This document shows, piece after piece, positions 8,702 through 16,968 of a stretch of DNA of 64,000 nucleotides. A program made the translations under genes and the position numbers. The notes below the pieces were generated by a model that saw only the letters and a list, made by a program, of their open reading frames with translations, did no database searches and had not been told where the DNA came from. The first letter of the stretch is position 1, and each line of letters starts with the position of its first letter. This DNA is from Cyclobacteriaceae bacterium (GTDB lineage: Bacteria > Bacteroidota > Bacteroidia > Cytophagales > Cyclobacteriaceae). The stretch is from NCBI GenBank assembly GCA_016787725.1, contig JAEUTZ010000004.1, positions 62,001-126,000 on the forward strand, read 5' to 3'.

Positions 8702-9122
8702 ATACTGGGGGGTGGTGTTTATGTTAGTGGCCTGTACGCCCGATCTTTCTGATGATCCGATTCCAATTATTGCCTTTACGGATGTGGTGATCAATCTCAA
8801 TTTACCGGAGTATATCACCTTACAGACAGATGGCGGCCACAAGGAGCTAAGCACGGGCGGTGCCCGGGGTATTATTGTCTACCGGGTTAATAACTCAACT
8901 TACCTTGCTTATGAACGCAATTGTTCATACCGCCCGAATGAAGCCTGTGCCACCGTGAATGTGCACAGCTCCGGCTTATTCATGATCGATCCCTGCTGCA
9001 ATTCCAGCTTTAATTTTACGGATGGATTACCTACTGGCGGCCCAGCCTGGCGGCCGCTCAATCAGTACCGGACCCAATTGAACGGGCTTACCCTTACGAT
9101 TACTGATGAGGTTGTTAACTAG
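8685..9122 (+). CDS. Rieske-like lipoprotein lacking the usual His ligands
   Basis: A 145-residue predicted lipoprotein: a short N-terminal hydrophobic stretch ends in the lipobox-like L-V-A-C at residues 14-17, followed by acidic residues. The C-terminal half resembles Rieske ferredoxin folds of Bacteroidota, with N-C-S-Y at about residue 88, D-P-C-C-N-S-S-F near 107, and G-G-P-A-W-R-P-L-N-Q-Y afterwards. In a true Rieske protein the cluster is held by C-x-H and C-x-x-H; here the two His positions are Tyr and Ser/Asn, so a 2Fe-2S cluster of the normal type is unlikely. Its stop codon shares CTAG with the convergent permease gene. Function unknown. Confidence 0.7.
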   Translation: MNIKSKYWGVVFMLVACTPDLSDDPIPIIAFTDVVINLNLPEYITLQTDGGHKELSTGGARGIIVYRVNNSTYLAYERNCSYRPNEACATVNVHSSGLFMIDPCCNSSFNFTDGLPTGGPAWRPLNQYRTQLNGLTLTITDEVVN

Positions 9123-10567
9123 TTTCCTTTCCGGAGGTTGCTATGGTTCTTGCTATAGCTAAAGTAAATTACTAATCCGGCCACCATCCAGATAGCTGCG
9201 GAGATCAGCGTTTCCTTGCCAAGGCTAAAAATCATGGCGGAGCATACAATGATTCCCAAAATCGGGACTAAGGGCACCAAGGGAGTGGCAAAGGGCCGCA
9301 CCGCATCCGGGTTCTTCACCCGCAGTACCCAAATGCCCACACACACCAACACAAACGCGAACAACGTACCAAAGCTGGTGAGGTCACCGGCAATGCTGCC
9401 GGGCACAAACCCTGCAAAGAGACCCACAAATATTAACAAGAGCCAATTTGACTTGAATGGCGTACGAAACTTAGGGTGAAGTTCAGAAAAAACCTTCGGC
9501 ACCAGTCCATCTTTGGACATGGAGTAAAACACCCGGGACTGCCCCATCAACATGACTAATATTACTGAGGAGAATCCTGCTAAAATTGCTACCGTAATCA
9601 GGGTAGCCAGCCATTCGTAACCTGGCATATACTTTTGAATCGCAAACGCCACCGAGGCCTCTCTTCCGGCCGTTTTAAACTCCTCCCAGTTGGCAACACC
9701 GGTCAACACATACGAAAACAACACGTACAAGATCGTACAGATAATCAGAGATCCTAAAATACCGATAGGCATATCGCGCTTGGGATTCTTTGCTTCCTGG
9801 GCCGCTGTGGAAACGGCATCAAATCCGATGAAGGCAAAGAACACTATACCCGCACCCCCCAGCACTCCGCCCCATCCATGCTCATTCCAGCCTTCATGGC
9901 CCGGCAGCGTTTCGGGGATAGTGAATGGGGTGTAATTGGCACTGTTTATAAAGCCCCATCCGATCACGATAAAGATCAATACAATGGAGACCTTTACAAA
10001 CACGATGATCGCATTCAGGGTAGCCGATTCCTGTGTTCCCTTGATCAAAATTAAGGTGAGAATGACAAGGATAAAGAGCGCGGGCAGATTGATTATCCCC
10101 GAAACGCCATCCAGTGAAGTTTCAAAGGGCGAATGGGTCCATTGGTAGGGGATGGCTCCCCCCAACAGATTATTGAGGTATTCACTCCAGGCAATGGAAA
10201 CGGTGGCTGAAGCAAGTGCATATTCCAGTACCAATGCCCAACCGATAATCCAGGCGGTAAACTCGCCCATGGTTACATACGCATAGGCATAGGCGCTCCC
10301 GGCAATGGGTATCATGGACGCAAACTCAGCATAGCATAATCCTGCGAAAGCACACCCAATAGCCGCCACAATGAAAGAAACCACCACAGCAGGTCCGGCC
10401 GCCTCACCAGCTGCTGCCGCTGTCCGAACAAACAATCCAGCGCCAATGATTGCTCCAATGCCCAAAGCAATCAAATTGCCGGCACCCAGCGTGCGTTTAA
10501 GGCCTTTATCAGAATCACCGGCCTGGGTAAGAAGTTGTTCTAATGGCTTTTTAATAAATAAACTCAT
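9119..10567 (-). CDS. Amino acid permease, APC superfamily (cationic amino acid transporter-like)
   Basis: About 482 residues with 12 or more hydrophobic segments, the APC family layout for proton-coupled amino acid uptake across the inner membrane. The first helix carries G-I-G-A-I-I-G-A-G-L-F-V, the substrate-binding G-x-G motif, and F-F-A-F-I-G-F-D-A-V-S-T-A-A-Q-E follows mid-protein, both typical of CAT-like permeases. An upstream extension to 10642 is open, but the ATG at 10567 (M-S-L-F-I-K-K) fits family N termini better. It lies downstream of the sigma/anti-sigma-like pair on the same strand after a 106-base gap. Substrate is unknown. Confidence 0.9.
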   Translation of the reverse strand: MSLFIKKPLEQLLTQAGDSDKGLKRTLGAGNLIALGIGAIIGAGLFVRTAAAAGEAAGPAVVVSFIVAAIGCAFAGLCYAEFASMIPIAGSAYAYAYVTMGEFTAWIIGWALVLEYALASATVSIAWSEYLNNLLGGAIPYQWTHSPFETSLDGVSGIINLPALFILVILTLILIKGTQESATLNAIIVFVKVSIVLIFIVIGWGFINSANYTPFTIPETLPGHEGWNEHGWGGVLGGAGIVFFAFIGFDAVSTAAQEAKNPKRDMPIGILGSLIICTILYVLFSYVLTGVANWEEFKTAGREASVAFAIQKYMPGYEWLATLITVAILAGFSSVILVMLMGQSRVFYSMSKDGLVPKVFSELHPKFRTPFKSNWLLLIFVGLFAGFVPGSIAGDLTSFGTLFAFVLVCVGIWVLRVKNPDAVRPFATPLVPLVPILGIIVCSAMIFSLGKETLISAAIWMVAGLVIYFSYSKNHSNLRKGN

Positions 10568-10673
10568 GGGCTTTGAGGGGTTTAAGAAGCCTAAAAGTAA
10601 AAAGAATAATGAACTGGGAAATGAATTCAGGGTGCCACTCAAATAATTTCAACGGTGGTAGTTTTGCCAACCA

Positions 10674-11933
10674 TCAATCGGGCAGGGTAAATTTTACCCG
10701 TACTTTTACTTCGCTCTCTACCGGCACATCATCCTGGGTGGTGGGCGACCATTTCGGACCTTCCTTCACCAAACGAATAACTTCTTCATCGCAACCATGG
10801 CCCAACCCCTTCACGACATTGAATTCTTCAAGCGAGCCATCTGTCCGTACGGTAAACAGTACGGTCACCCGGCCTTTTATTTTATTTTCAAGAGCCTCCT
10901 GAGGATACCGCAAACTGTTCTTCAGGTATTTATCATAAGCACGGAGGCCTCCCGCAGGCTCGGCAAGTTTAATGACAGGTTCATAATTTGGATCAGCGGT
11001 TCGTGGGCTATACCCGGTTACAACAACCTCACTCAATTGTGCAACATCCGACAGCAAGTGGATGTTCAATTCGGTTTGATCGCGTCCTTGAACCTCCTGG
11101 GTTTGGAAGCCGATGAATGAATAAACCAGCGTTGGATTCTCCACGGTTGTTGTTAATTGATAGTTCCCATGGATATCTGAAACGGTTCCCTCTGTGGTAC
11201 CTTTTACAATAATATTGACACCGGGCAGGGGGGTATCCTCTTCTGCCATCAGCACTTTTCCCTTTATGATTTGATTTTTAAGACTCAACTCTTGTGGTGT
11301 TGTTCTGGCTTGTTGCGGCTGTGTACTTTCCAATTTTGGTGCGGCAGGTTGTTGGGAAACTATTGCCGGACTCTCTTCAATTACTTCGGCTACTTTTTGA
11401 CTCACATCGGTTTCTTTAAAAGCAGCATCTGCTAATTCGGCTTCTTCCAATTTCGTGGCCGGACTGACTTGTAATGCGCCTGATTTTTGATCAGATCTTC
11501 TTTCCGTTGTGGATTTTTCACCCGCGTTTGATTCAGTTTCCGCAAGCAGGCTTTTTGCCGAATTCACAGTATCAGTGGTGGACAACGTTGGTTCGGTAAG
11601 AGGATCAATTTGTTGTGCAATTTGTCTGTCCTCCTTATTAAGCAAAGTATTGGTTAAAAGATATATTACTAAAATTATCGTTACCGAAGCCGCAATTCGC
11701 AAAGGCCAGAACCATGGATTTCTTGTTATTCTTGTCTTTGATGTTCGGATGTTTATTCTATCCGTAATAGCTTTCAAATCCGAGGATAAGTCAGAATCTG
11801 AAATTGTATCAAGACCTTCCAGGGCTTCTGCAAAAAGGGGATCGTTCAACGCCCTTTTTTCAAAGGCGTGTTGTTCCTGGGGAGTCATGTCCCCGCTGCG
11901 GTAACGTTTTATTTCATTCTCCCAGGTATCCAT
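10674..11933 (-). CDS. Anti-sigma-like membrane protein with carboxypeptidase-regulatory-like and TonB C-terminal domains
   Basis: A 419-residue single-pass membrane protein. Residues 1-73 are a cytoplasmic, acidic helical segment (R-Y-R-S-G-D-M-T-P-Q-E) like the N termini of anti-sigma factors, without a zinc motif. One membrane helix follows at about 78-97, then a low-complexity periplasmic linker, a CarboxypepD_reg-like beta domain at about 226-305 (G-K-V, P-L-P-G-V-N-I-I-V-K-G-T, G-N-Y), and a TonB C-terminal domain at about 335-418 with R-Y-P-Q-E-A and G-C-D-E-E-V-I-R. The last domain matches the TonB protein at 38021-38695. Its 5' end overlaps the sigma gene by 20 bases, which supports a regulatory pair. 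Confidence 0.83.
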   Translation of the reverse strand: MDTWENEIKRYRSGDMTPQEQHAFEKRALNDPLFAEALEGLDTISDSDLSSDLKAITDRINIRTSKTRITRNPWFWPLRIAASVTIILVIYLLTNTLLNKEDRQIAQQIDPLTEPTLSTTDTVNSAKSLLAETESNAGEKSTTERRSDQKSGALQVSPATKLEEAELADAAFKETDVSQKVAEVIEESPAIVSQQPAAPKLESTQPQQARTTPQELSLKNQIIKGKVLMAEEDTPLPGVNIIVKGTTEGTVSDIHGNYQLTTTVENPTLVYSFIGFQTQEVQGRDQTELNIHLLSDVAQLSEVVVTGYSPRTADPNYEPVIKLAEPAGGLRAYDKYLKNSLRYPQEALENKIKGRVTVLFTVRTDGSLEEFNVVKGLGHGCDEEVIRLVKEGPKWSPTTQDDVPVESEVKVRVKFTLPD

Positions 11934-12462
11934 TTCGCTCCATACAAATCTTTAAATTCCGTTTCCCATTTTGGATATAGCTTTTTACCTGGTTAAGGTT
12001 AAACCCAGTTTGCTCTGCAACTTCTTTGTAGCATTTCTCCTCCATAAAAAAGAGCTGAACGCACTGCCTTTGTTCGTTTACAAGCGTTTCTATGCACTTT
12101 TCTAACTTTTGCAGGTTGTCATCAAGTTTCGGTTCGTCTTCCAGATGCAACAGCAGCTGGTTTTCCATAACATTGGGATGTAATTCCTCGGTGAATTTAC
12201 CCTTTCGGGCCCTAATCTGCATGAGGCAATGGTTCCGGGTAGTTACATAGAGCCAGCTTTTGAAATTTTCAATCTCATGGGCTTTAATCGTTCCAATCAG
12301 CTTTTCGAAGATCTGCATGGCGGCATCTTTCGCTTCATCGCGATCTTTTAGGTACTTCAAGCTTACCCCATAAACCAACGATTTATATCGCATAAACAAC
12401 TCCGCCAGGAACGTTAAATCACTGGTAAGTCGATATTGGAGTATGAGTTCAGAATCAGTCAA
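11914..12462 (-). CDS. RNA polymerase sigma factor, sigma-70 family (ECF type)
   Basis: A 182-residue ECF-type sigma factor with sigma2 (M-R-Y-K-S-L-V-Y-G, then K-D-A-A-M-Q-I-F-E-K-L and F-K-S-W-L-Y-V-T-T-R-N) in the first half and sigma4 (L-F-F-M-E-E-K-C-Y-K-E-V-A-E-Q-T-G-F, then the recognition helix V-K-S-Y-I-Q-N-G-K-R-N-L) in the second. It would direct RNA polymerase to a small regulon, probably under control of the membrane protein encoded next, which overlaps its 3' end. The start is a TTG at 12462; no ATG is available in frame upstream. Signal and target genes are unknown. Confidence 0.9.
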   Translation of the reverse strand: MTDSELILQYRLTSDLTFLAELFMRYKSLVYGVSLKYLKDRDEAKDAAMQIFEKLIGTIKAHEIENFKSWLYVTTRNHCLMQIRARKGKFTEELHPNVMENQLLLHLEDEPKLDDNLQKLEKCIETLVNEQRQCVQLFFMEEKCYKEVAEQTGFNLNQVKSYIQNGKRNLKICMERNGYLGE

Positions 12463-12625
12463 TGGGTGGACTCAGAATTATACAGGTTATGAAGCAGTAA
12501 TTTGTCAAAATTTGATCAAAACCAGATAGAAACCTGCCTTTTCACCTTGTTTTAATGCATTTAGACTACTTAGGTTTTTGCTTGGCATGAGATTTAAGAG
12601 GAAATTGTGGTCGAAATACCCCTTC

Positions 12626-14413
12626 ATGGTAAAAATTAGTGCCATTGTAATTACTTATAACGAGGAGCGAAACATCGGCCGGTGCATTGATTCATTACGG
12701 GCAGTAGCGGATGAAATCGTTGTGATCGATTCATTTTCAAAGGATCGAACCCGCGAAATCTGCGAAGAGAAAGGAGTGCGATTTATTGAGCACGCCTTTA
12801 AAAGTCACATCGACCAAAAAAATTATGCCGTAACCCAGGCCTCTTACGAAATCGTACTCTCTTTGGATGCAGATGAGTATTTGTCAGAGGAGCTAACCAA
12901 AGGCATTCTGGAAGTTAAGCGTACCTGGCCATGCGAAGCGTATCGTATGAACCGGCTTTCCAACTATGGCGGAAAGTGGATTCGACATGGCAATTGGTAT
13001 CCTGACCAGAAAATCAGACTTTGGAACCGGCAGATTGGATTTTGGGGTGGTGAGAACCCCCACGATAAAGTAATTCTCCGCACCGGAGTAAAAGTAATGC
13101 ACTTGAAAGGAGATATCCTTCATAGGGCCTATGTTAATTCCGCTGAAACGCTCTCTAAAATTCAGAACTATTCAGAAATTTTTGCACGCGAAAATACCGG
13201 AAGAAAATCAAGTTCGGTCGCCAAAATTATCATCCGGTCTACGTTTGCCTTTTTCAAAAGCTTCATCCTCAAGCGAGGCTTTCTCGATGGCTTTGAGGGG
13301 CTGATGGTGGCCATGGCAGTATCCAATCATGTTTTCTACAAATATTCCAAGTTATACGAGGCTAATCATAGGGCCATGTTAGGCAAGCGGCTTATTATCA
13401 GCAGAACAGATAATATGGGCGATGTGATCCTAACGCTTCCGCTTTTAGGATATCTGAAGTCAATCGTTCCCGATCTGAAGATATCGTTTATAGGTAAGGG
13501 CTATACGCGGGCAATCATTCAGCATTGTATTTTTGTAGATGAATTTTTGGATCGTGAGGAGATTTTAAAGGATCCGAAGCAATTGCGATTGCAACGGGCA
13601 GATACGGCAATTTTTATTTTTCCCGATCGGGAACTGGCAAAACTGGCCAGGCAAGCCGGTATAAAACATCGTGTGGCCACCGCGCACCGTTGGTATAACT
13701 GGCTTTATTGCAATCACTTGGTTGACTTCAGCCGGTTTAAGTCTAACCTGCACGAGAGTCAGTTGAATTTCAAATTATTGAAACCATTTAAATTAAATGG
13801 TGATGTAGATACCAGCGAGTTAATTCCGTTTTACGGACTACAACCTTCACAGGAGGTCTACTCGCCAAAAATCAGCCAAACGAAGTTTAATTTAATCATT
13901 CATCCAAAATCCAAGGGAAGCGCCCGCGAGTGGCCTCTGGACAGCTACTTAAAATTGGTAGAAGCGCTTTCACCAGAATCGTTTGAAATTTTCGTGACGG
14001 GTTTAAAGTCTGAAGGCGACCTGATTCGCGAGCAAAGACCAGAATTACTGCAACACCCAAATGTAACTGACCTGACCGGGAAATTTAATCTGGAGGAATT
14101 AACTACATTTATTAGTCAGGCGGATGGACTGTTGGCGTGTAGTACGGGAGTCTTGCACTTGGCGGCTGCTTTAGGTGTTCATTCATTAGGCCTGTATTCT
14201 CCTATGAAACCCATACACCCGGGCCGCTGGAAGCCGATTGGTAAAAATGCAACCTATTTAGCGTTGAAGAAGGACTGCAGTTTGTGTCGCAATAGCACTA
14301 ACTGTGAGTGTATCAATTCCATTAGTGTGGAAGAAGTTAAACAACAACTGGAAAACTTCCGATCCCGAAAGGTGATTCATAGAAAATTAATTCCAAAAAC
14401 AGAAGCTGCCTGA
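12626..14413 (+). CDS. Fused GT2 (WaaE-like) and GT9 (heptosyltransferase-like) glycosyltransferase
   Basis: One uninterrupted 595-residue protein with two glycosyltransferase modules. Residues 1 to about 230 are a GT-A family 2 enzyme close to the LPS-core beta-glucosyltransferase WaaE/KdtX type: I-S-A-I-V-I-T-Y-N-E-E-R-N-I-G-R, the metal-binding D-A-D-E-Y, and R-L-W-N-R. From about residue 250 it is GT-B family 9: R-T-D-N-M-G-D-V-I-L-T-L-P, then S-T-G-V-L-H-L-A-A-A-L-G near the end. The start chosen is ATG 12626, directly before the GT2 core; a TTG at 12578 is possible. Likely role: two consecutive sugar additions to a lipid A core or other envelope glycan. First gene of a four-gene glycan set. 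Confidence 0.9.
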   Translation: MVKISAIVITYNEERNIGRCIDSLRAVADEIVVIDSFSKDRTREICEEKGVRFIEHAFKSHIDQKNYAVTQASYEIVLSLDADEYLSEELTKGILEVKRTWPCEAYRMNRLSNYGGKWIRHGNWYPDQKIRLWNRQIGFWGGENPHDKVILRTGVKVMHLKGDILHRAYVNSAETLSKIQNYSEIFARENTGRKSSSVAKIIIRSTFAFFKSFILKRGFLDGFEGLMVAMAVSNHVFYKYSKLYEANHRAMLGKRLIISRTDNMGDVILTLPLLGYLKSIVPDLKISFIGKGYTRAIIQHCIFVDEFLDREEILKDPKQLRLQRADTAIFIFPDRELAKLARQAGIKHRVATAHRWYNWLYCNHLVDFSRFKSNLHESQLNFKLLKPFKLNGDVDTSELIPFYGLQPSQEVYSPKISQTKFNLIIHPKSKGSAREWPLDSYLKLVEALSPESFEIFVTGLKSEGDLIREQRPELLQHPNVTDLTGKFNLEELTTFISQADGLLACSTGVLHLAAALGVHSLGLYSPMKPIHPGRWKPIGKNATYLALKKDCSLCRNSTNCECINSISVEEVKQQLENFRSRKVIHRKLIPKTEAA

Positions 14414-14419
14414 TCGGCC

Positions 14420-15349
14420 ATGAGAAAATATCAGGTCGCGGTTATTCTTGTAAATTATAACACCAGTCACTATACCCTCAACTGCATTCAGTCGATCTAT
14501 AGGTTGACCTCCTCCGTCAACTATCAGATTATTGTCATAGACAATAATTCAAGAAGGGAGGAGTTCAATAAGCTTTCCCAGCTACAAGGTCAGGAACGTA
14601 TTCAACTCGTACGAAGTAAAATCAACGTTGGGTTTTCAGGAGCCAATATGATGGGCGTTCAACTGGCAGATGCAGATTATTATTACTTTCTCAACAATGA
14701 CACCATTTTGCTCAATGATTGCCTGGGCATTTTGCATCAATTCATGGAAAGTAATCCGCATGTGGCGAACGGATCGGGTGAGATGATTAATGGCAAAGGG
14801 GTTTATGAATACAATTTCCGGTACTTTCCAACCCTGGCGGTAAAGCTTTTTGGGCCGGGGTTGTTGAGGATTTTTAATCCGGAGCGGTTCCCCAGTCGTC
14901 ATGTCCGGTTTAAAGAACCGACCCGGGTTGATTTGGTAAATGGAAGTTCCATGTTTATCAGAGCCACAGCGTTTGAAGCGATTGGAGGGTTTGATACCAC
15001 TTATTTTCTCTACTGTGAAGAAGAGGACATAGCTTTGCGGTTAAGCAGGCAGGGATATCAAACGGTTCTCGTTCCTGAAGCGCAATACCAGCATTTCGAA
15101 AACAAAAGCTCCGCATCCGATAGCGAAATCCGGTTGCCTTATTTACGGGAGTTTTACATTTCGTTTCTGTATTACTATTCCAAGAACTACAATCGCTTTT
15201 ACAAGCTGGCTATCCAGTTTTTGTATTTCTTTAAGTTGCTTCGAAAGTTCTATAAGAACTTGGGCTATGCATCACTTGCCTTTTTCGTTGCAGCAGGCGC
15301 GCCAGCGAAGCACAGTCTTCGGTTTAAGCAAAAAATCAGTGCTGAATAG
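14420..15349 (+). CDS. Glycosyltransferase family 2 (WbbL/rhamnosyltransferase-like)
   Basis: A 309-residue GT-A glycosyltransferase. Seen: V-A-V-I-L-V-N-Y-N-T at the start, the nucleotide-sugar site V-I-D-N-N-S, N-V-G-F-S-G-A-N near residue 72, the metal-binding F-L-N-N-D-T, and F-L-Y-C-E-E-E-D-I-A-L-R-L, the acceptor-side acidic motif of WbbL-type rhamnosyltransferases. A C-terminal basic, aromatic segment may bind the membrane. Six bases separate it from the upstream GT2-GT9 gene, so the two are likely co-transcribed. The sugar transferred is inferred from family only. Confidence 0.9.
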   Translation: MRKYQVAVILVNYNTSHYTLNCIQSIYRLTSSVNYQIIVIDNNSRREEFNKLSQLQGQERIQLVRSKINVGFSGANMMGVQLADADYYYFLNNDTILLNDCLGILHQFMESNPHVANGSGEMINGKGVYEYNFRYFPTLAVKLFGPGLLRIFNPERFPSRHVRFKEPTRVDLVNGSSMFIRATAFEAIGGFDTTYFLYCEEEDIALRLSRQGYQTVLVPEAQYQHFENKSSASDSEIRLPYLREFYISFLYYYSKNYNRFYKLAIQFLYFFKLLRKFYKNLGYASLAFFVAAGAPAKHSLRFKQKISAE

Positions 15350-15351
15350 CG

Positions 15352-15359
15352 TATTTTTG
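15352..15359 (+). promoter_or_regulatory. Bacteroidota-type -7 element TATTTTTG
   Basis: Exact match to the Bacteroidota -7 consensus TAnnTTTG, 33 bases upstream of the methyltransferase ATG at 15393 and just after the preceding gene's stop. I see no clear TTTG -33 box at normal spacing, so this is a candidate only. Confidence 0.45.
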
Positions 15360-15392
15360 CTCCCCTGTCTGAAAACCAAAAATCTGTAACCT

Positions 15393-16055
15393 ATGGCCAT
15401 TGATTTTATGGCAAAACCGGGCGCCTACTATTCCGGTATTCGTGCCGAAATGTTGCACTATGTTCCCGAAAAGGCAACCTGTATTTTGGAAGTAGGGTGT
15501 GGTGAGGGAAACTTTGGAGCTTCACTCAAGAAAGAAGGAGTTACAGTTTGGGGAGTGGAGTACTCGGCAGAGGAGGCAGCGGTTGCAGGAGCTAAATTGG
15601 ACCGCGTGTTGAGCGGAGATATCTTAATGAACATGGATCAGCTCCCTGAGAACTATTTCGATGTGATTGTTTGCAATGATGTCTTGGAGCATCTTACGGA
15701 TCCATATACCGTGTTGGAGAAATTTAAAGACAAGTTGAAGCCAGACGGAGTGGTAATTAGTTCTATTCCCAACATCCGGTTTTTCAGAACACTGTTTGAC
15801 TTTGTCGTAAGAAAAAACTGGGACTACACCGATAATGGGATTATGGATAAAACTCATTACCGATTTTTTACAGTCAACAGCATTCGTAAAATGTATGAAA
15901 CCCTGGGGTACAAAGTACTTCGGCATGAGGGTATTAATGCCACAAAATCGATTAAGCCCCTGCTGTGGAACCTCCTTTCATTTGGAATGTTTTGGGACAT
16001 CAAGTATTTGCAATTCGCAACAGTGGCCACCCTCCTCAAAAAAATGGAATCGTGA
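15393..16055 (+). CDS. Class I SAM-dependent methyltransferase
   Basis: A 220-residue methyltransferase of the Methyltransf_11/23 type. Motif I is I-L-E-V-G-C-G-E-G-N-F-G (about residue 30), the acidic ribose-binding residue follows in V-E-Y-S, and D-V-I-V-C-N-D-V-L-E-H-L is the post-I region of small-molecule methyltransferases. Related proteins are common in glycan clusters, where they methylate sugars. The following glycosyltransferase starts at a GTG inside its last codons (GTGA overlap), which points to a shared role, perhaps methylation of the same glycan. The substrate cannot be named. Confidence 0.85.
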   Translation: MAIDFMAKPGAYYSGIRAEMLHYVPEKATCILEVGCGEGNFGASLKKEGVTVWGVEYSAEEAAVAGAKLDRVLSGDILMNMDQLPENYFDVIVCNDVLEHLTDPYTVLEKFKDKLKPDGVVISSIPNIRFFRTLFDFVVRKNWDYTDNGIMDKTHYRFFTVNSIRKMYETLGYKVLRHEGINATKSIKPLLWNLLSFGMFWDIKYLQFATVATLLKKMES

Positions 16056-16927
16056 AAGTAAGTGGTTTTACTATTGTAAGAAATGCAATCAAGTACGATT
16101 ACCCAATTGTGGAAGCAATTACTTCGGTGTTGCCATTGTGCGATGAATTTGTGGTAGCGGTAGGTAAATCAGAAGATGCAACTTTCAACCTCATACGGAA
16201 AATTGCCTCGCCCAAAATAAAAATTATTGAAACCGTTTGGGATGATGCTTTACGGGCCGGTGGCCGCACCTTTGCATTGGAGACAGACAAGGCGCTTCAG
16301 GCAGTAAGTCCTGATAGTACCTGGTGCTTTTACATTCAGGCCGATGAAATTTTGCATGAGAAATACCTGGATGCCGTTAAGGAATCGATGCTTCGATACA
16401 AAGATGATCCCCAGGTGGATGGCCTTTTGTTTAAATACCGACATTTCTATGGGTCCTACGACTATGTAGGCGAATCCTGGCGTTGGTACAGGCGAGAGAT
16501 CCGAGTCATTCGCAACGATAAGAGTATCTTTTCTTATAAAGATGCACAGGGTTTTCGCAAGAAGCCAAATAGTAAGCTAAAAGTTAAACTGATTGATGCA
16601 GAGATTTATCACTATGGCTGGGTAAAAGATCCCCGCACGATGGAGGATAAACGTAAGGAGTGGAACCGGTTTTATTTTAATGATCAATGGATTGAGCAGC
16701 ACGAGGCTCAGGCGGATGAGTTTGATTATTCTCAGGTCGATTCATTGTCGTTATTTGACGGTAGTCATCCGGCTGTTATGCAAGCCAGAATATTAAAGAA
16801 GAACTGGAAGTTTGACCATGACGTAAGTAAGAAAACGTACTCAACTAAAGAGACAATCAAGCGGGCCATCAGTAAATTAATTGGTTACCGGATCGGGGAG
16901 TACAAAAACTACAGGCTGCTTCCGTAA
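16052..16927 (+). CDS. Glycosyltransferase family 2
   Basis: A 291-residue GT-A-like enzyme. It opens with V-S-G-F-T-I-V-R-N-A, has G-R-T-F-A-L-E near residue 70, the metal site Q-A-D-E-I-L-H, and W-R-W-Y-R-R-E-I-R-V-I-R. The start is a GTG at 16052 overlapping the upstream stop (GTGA); an open extension to 16 kb minus 35 bases lies entirely inside the methyltransferase gene and carries no family sequence. The C terminus has a conserved-looking D-H-D-V-S block. Last gene of the glycan set 12626-16927. Donor and acceptor are unknown. Confidence 0.86.
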   Translation: MKVSGFTIVRNAIKYDYPIVEAITSVLPLCDEFVVAVGKSEDATFNLIRKIASPKIKIIETVWDDALRAGGRTFALETDKALQAVSPDSTWCFYIQADEILHEKYLDAVKESMLRYKDDPQVDGLLFKYRHFYGSYDYVGESWRWYRREIRVIRNDKSIFSYKDAQGFRKKPNSKLKVKLIDAEIYHYGWVKDPRTMEDKRKEWNRFYFNDQWIEQHEAQADEFDYSQVDSLSLFDGSHPAVMQARILKKNWKFDHDVSKKTYSTKETIKRAISKLIGYRIGEYKNYRLLP

Positions 16928-16953
16928 GATTCCGGTTTTTACCGGGCTTTTAC

Positions 16954-16961
16954 TATTTTTG
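16954..16961 (+). promoter_or_regulatory. Bacteroidota-type -7 element TATTTTTG
   Basis: Exact TAnnTTTG match lying 7 bases before the ATG at 16969 of the sigma factor gene. The spacing implies a very short or leaderless 5' end. No obvious -33 TTTG is visible at the expected distance. Confidence 0.42.
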
Positions 16962-16968
16962 ACCTTCC

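Noticed and set aside
10371-10902. Plus-strand frames across the permease/TonB-hybrid boundary
   Set aside because: They are antisense to two recognised genes and have biased, non-protein-like composition.
12626-14413. Frameshift or false fusion in the GT2-GT9 gene
   Set aside because: The frame is continuous through the junction and both halves carry intact motifs; nothing in the sequence suggests an error, though reads would settle it.
15835-16146. Frame overlapping the methyltransferase and glycosyltransferase genes
   Set aside because: It is an alternative frame across two recognised, coupled genes and ends without a domain.
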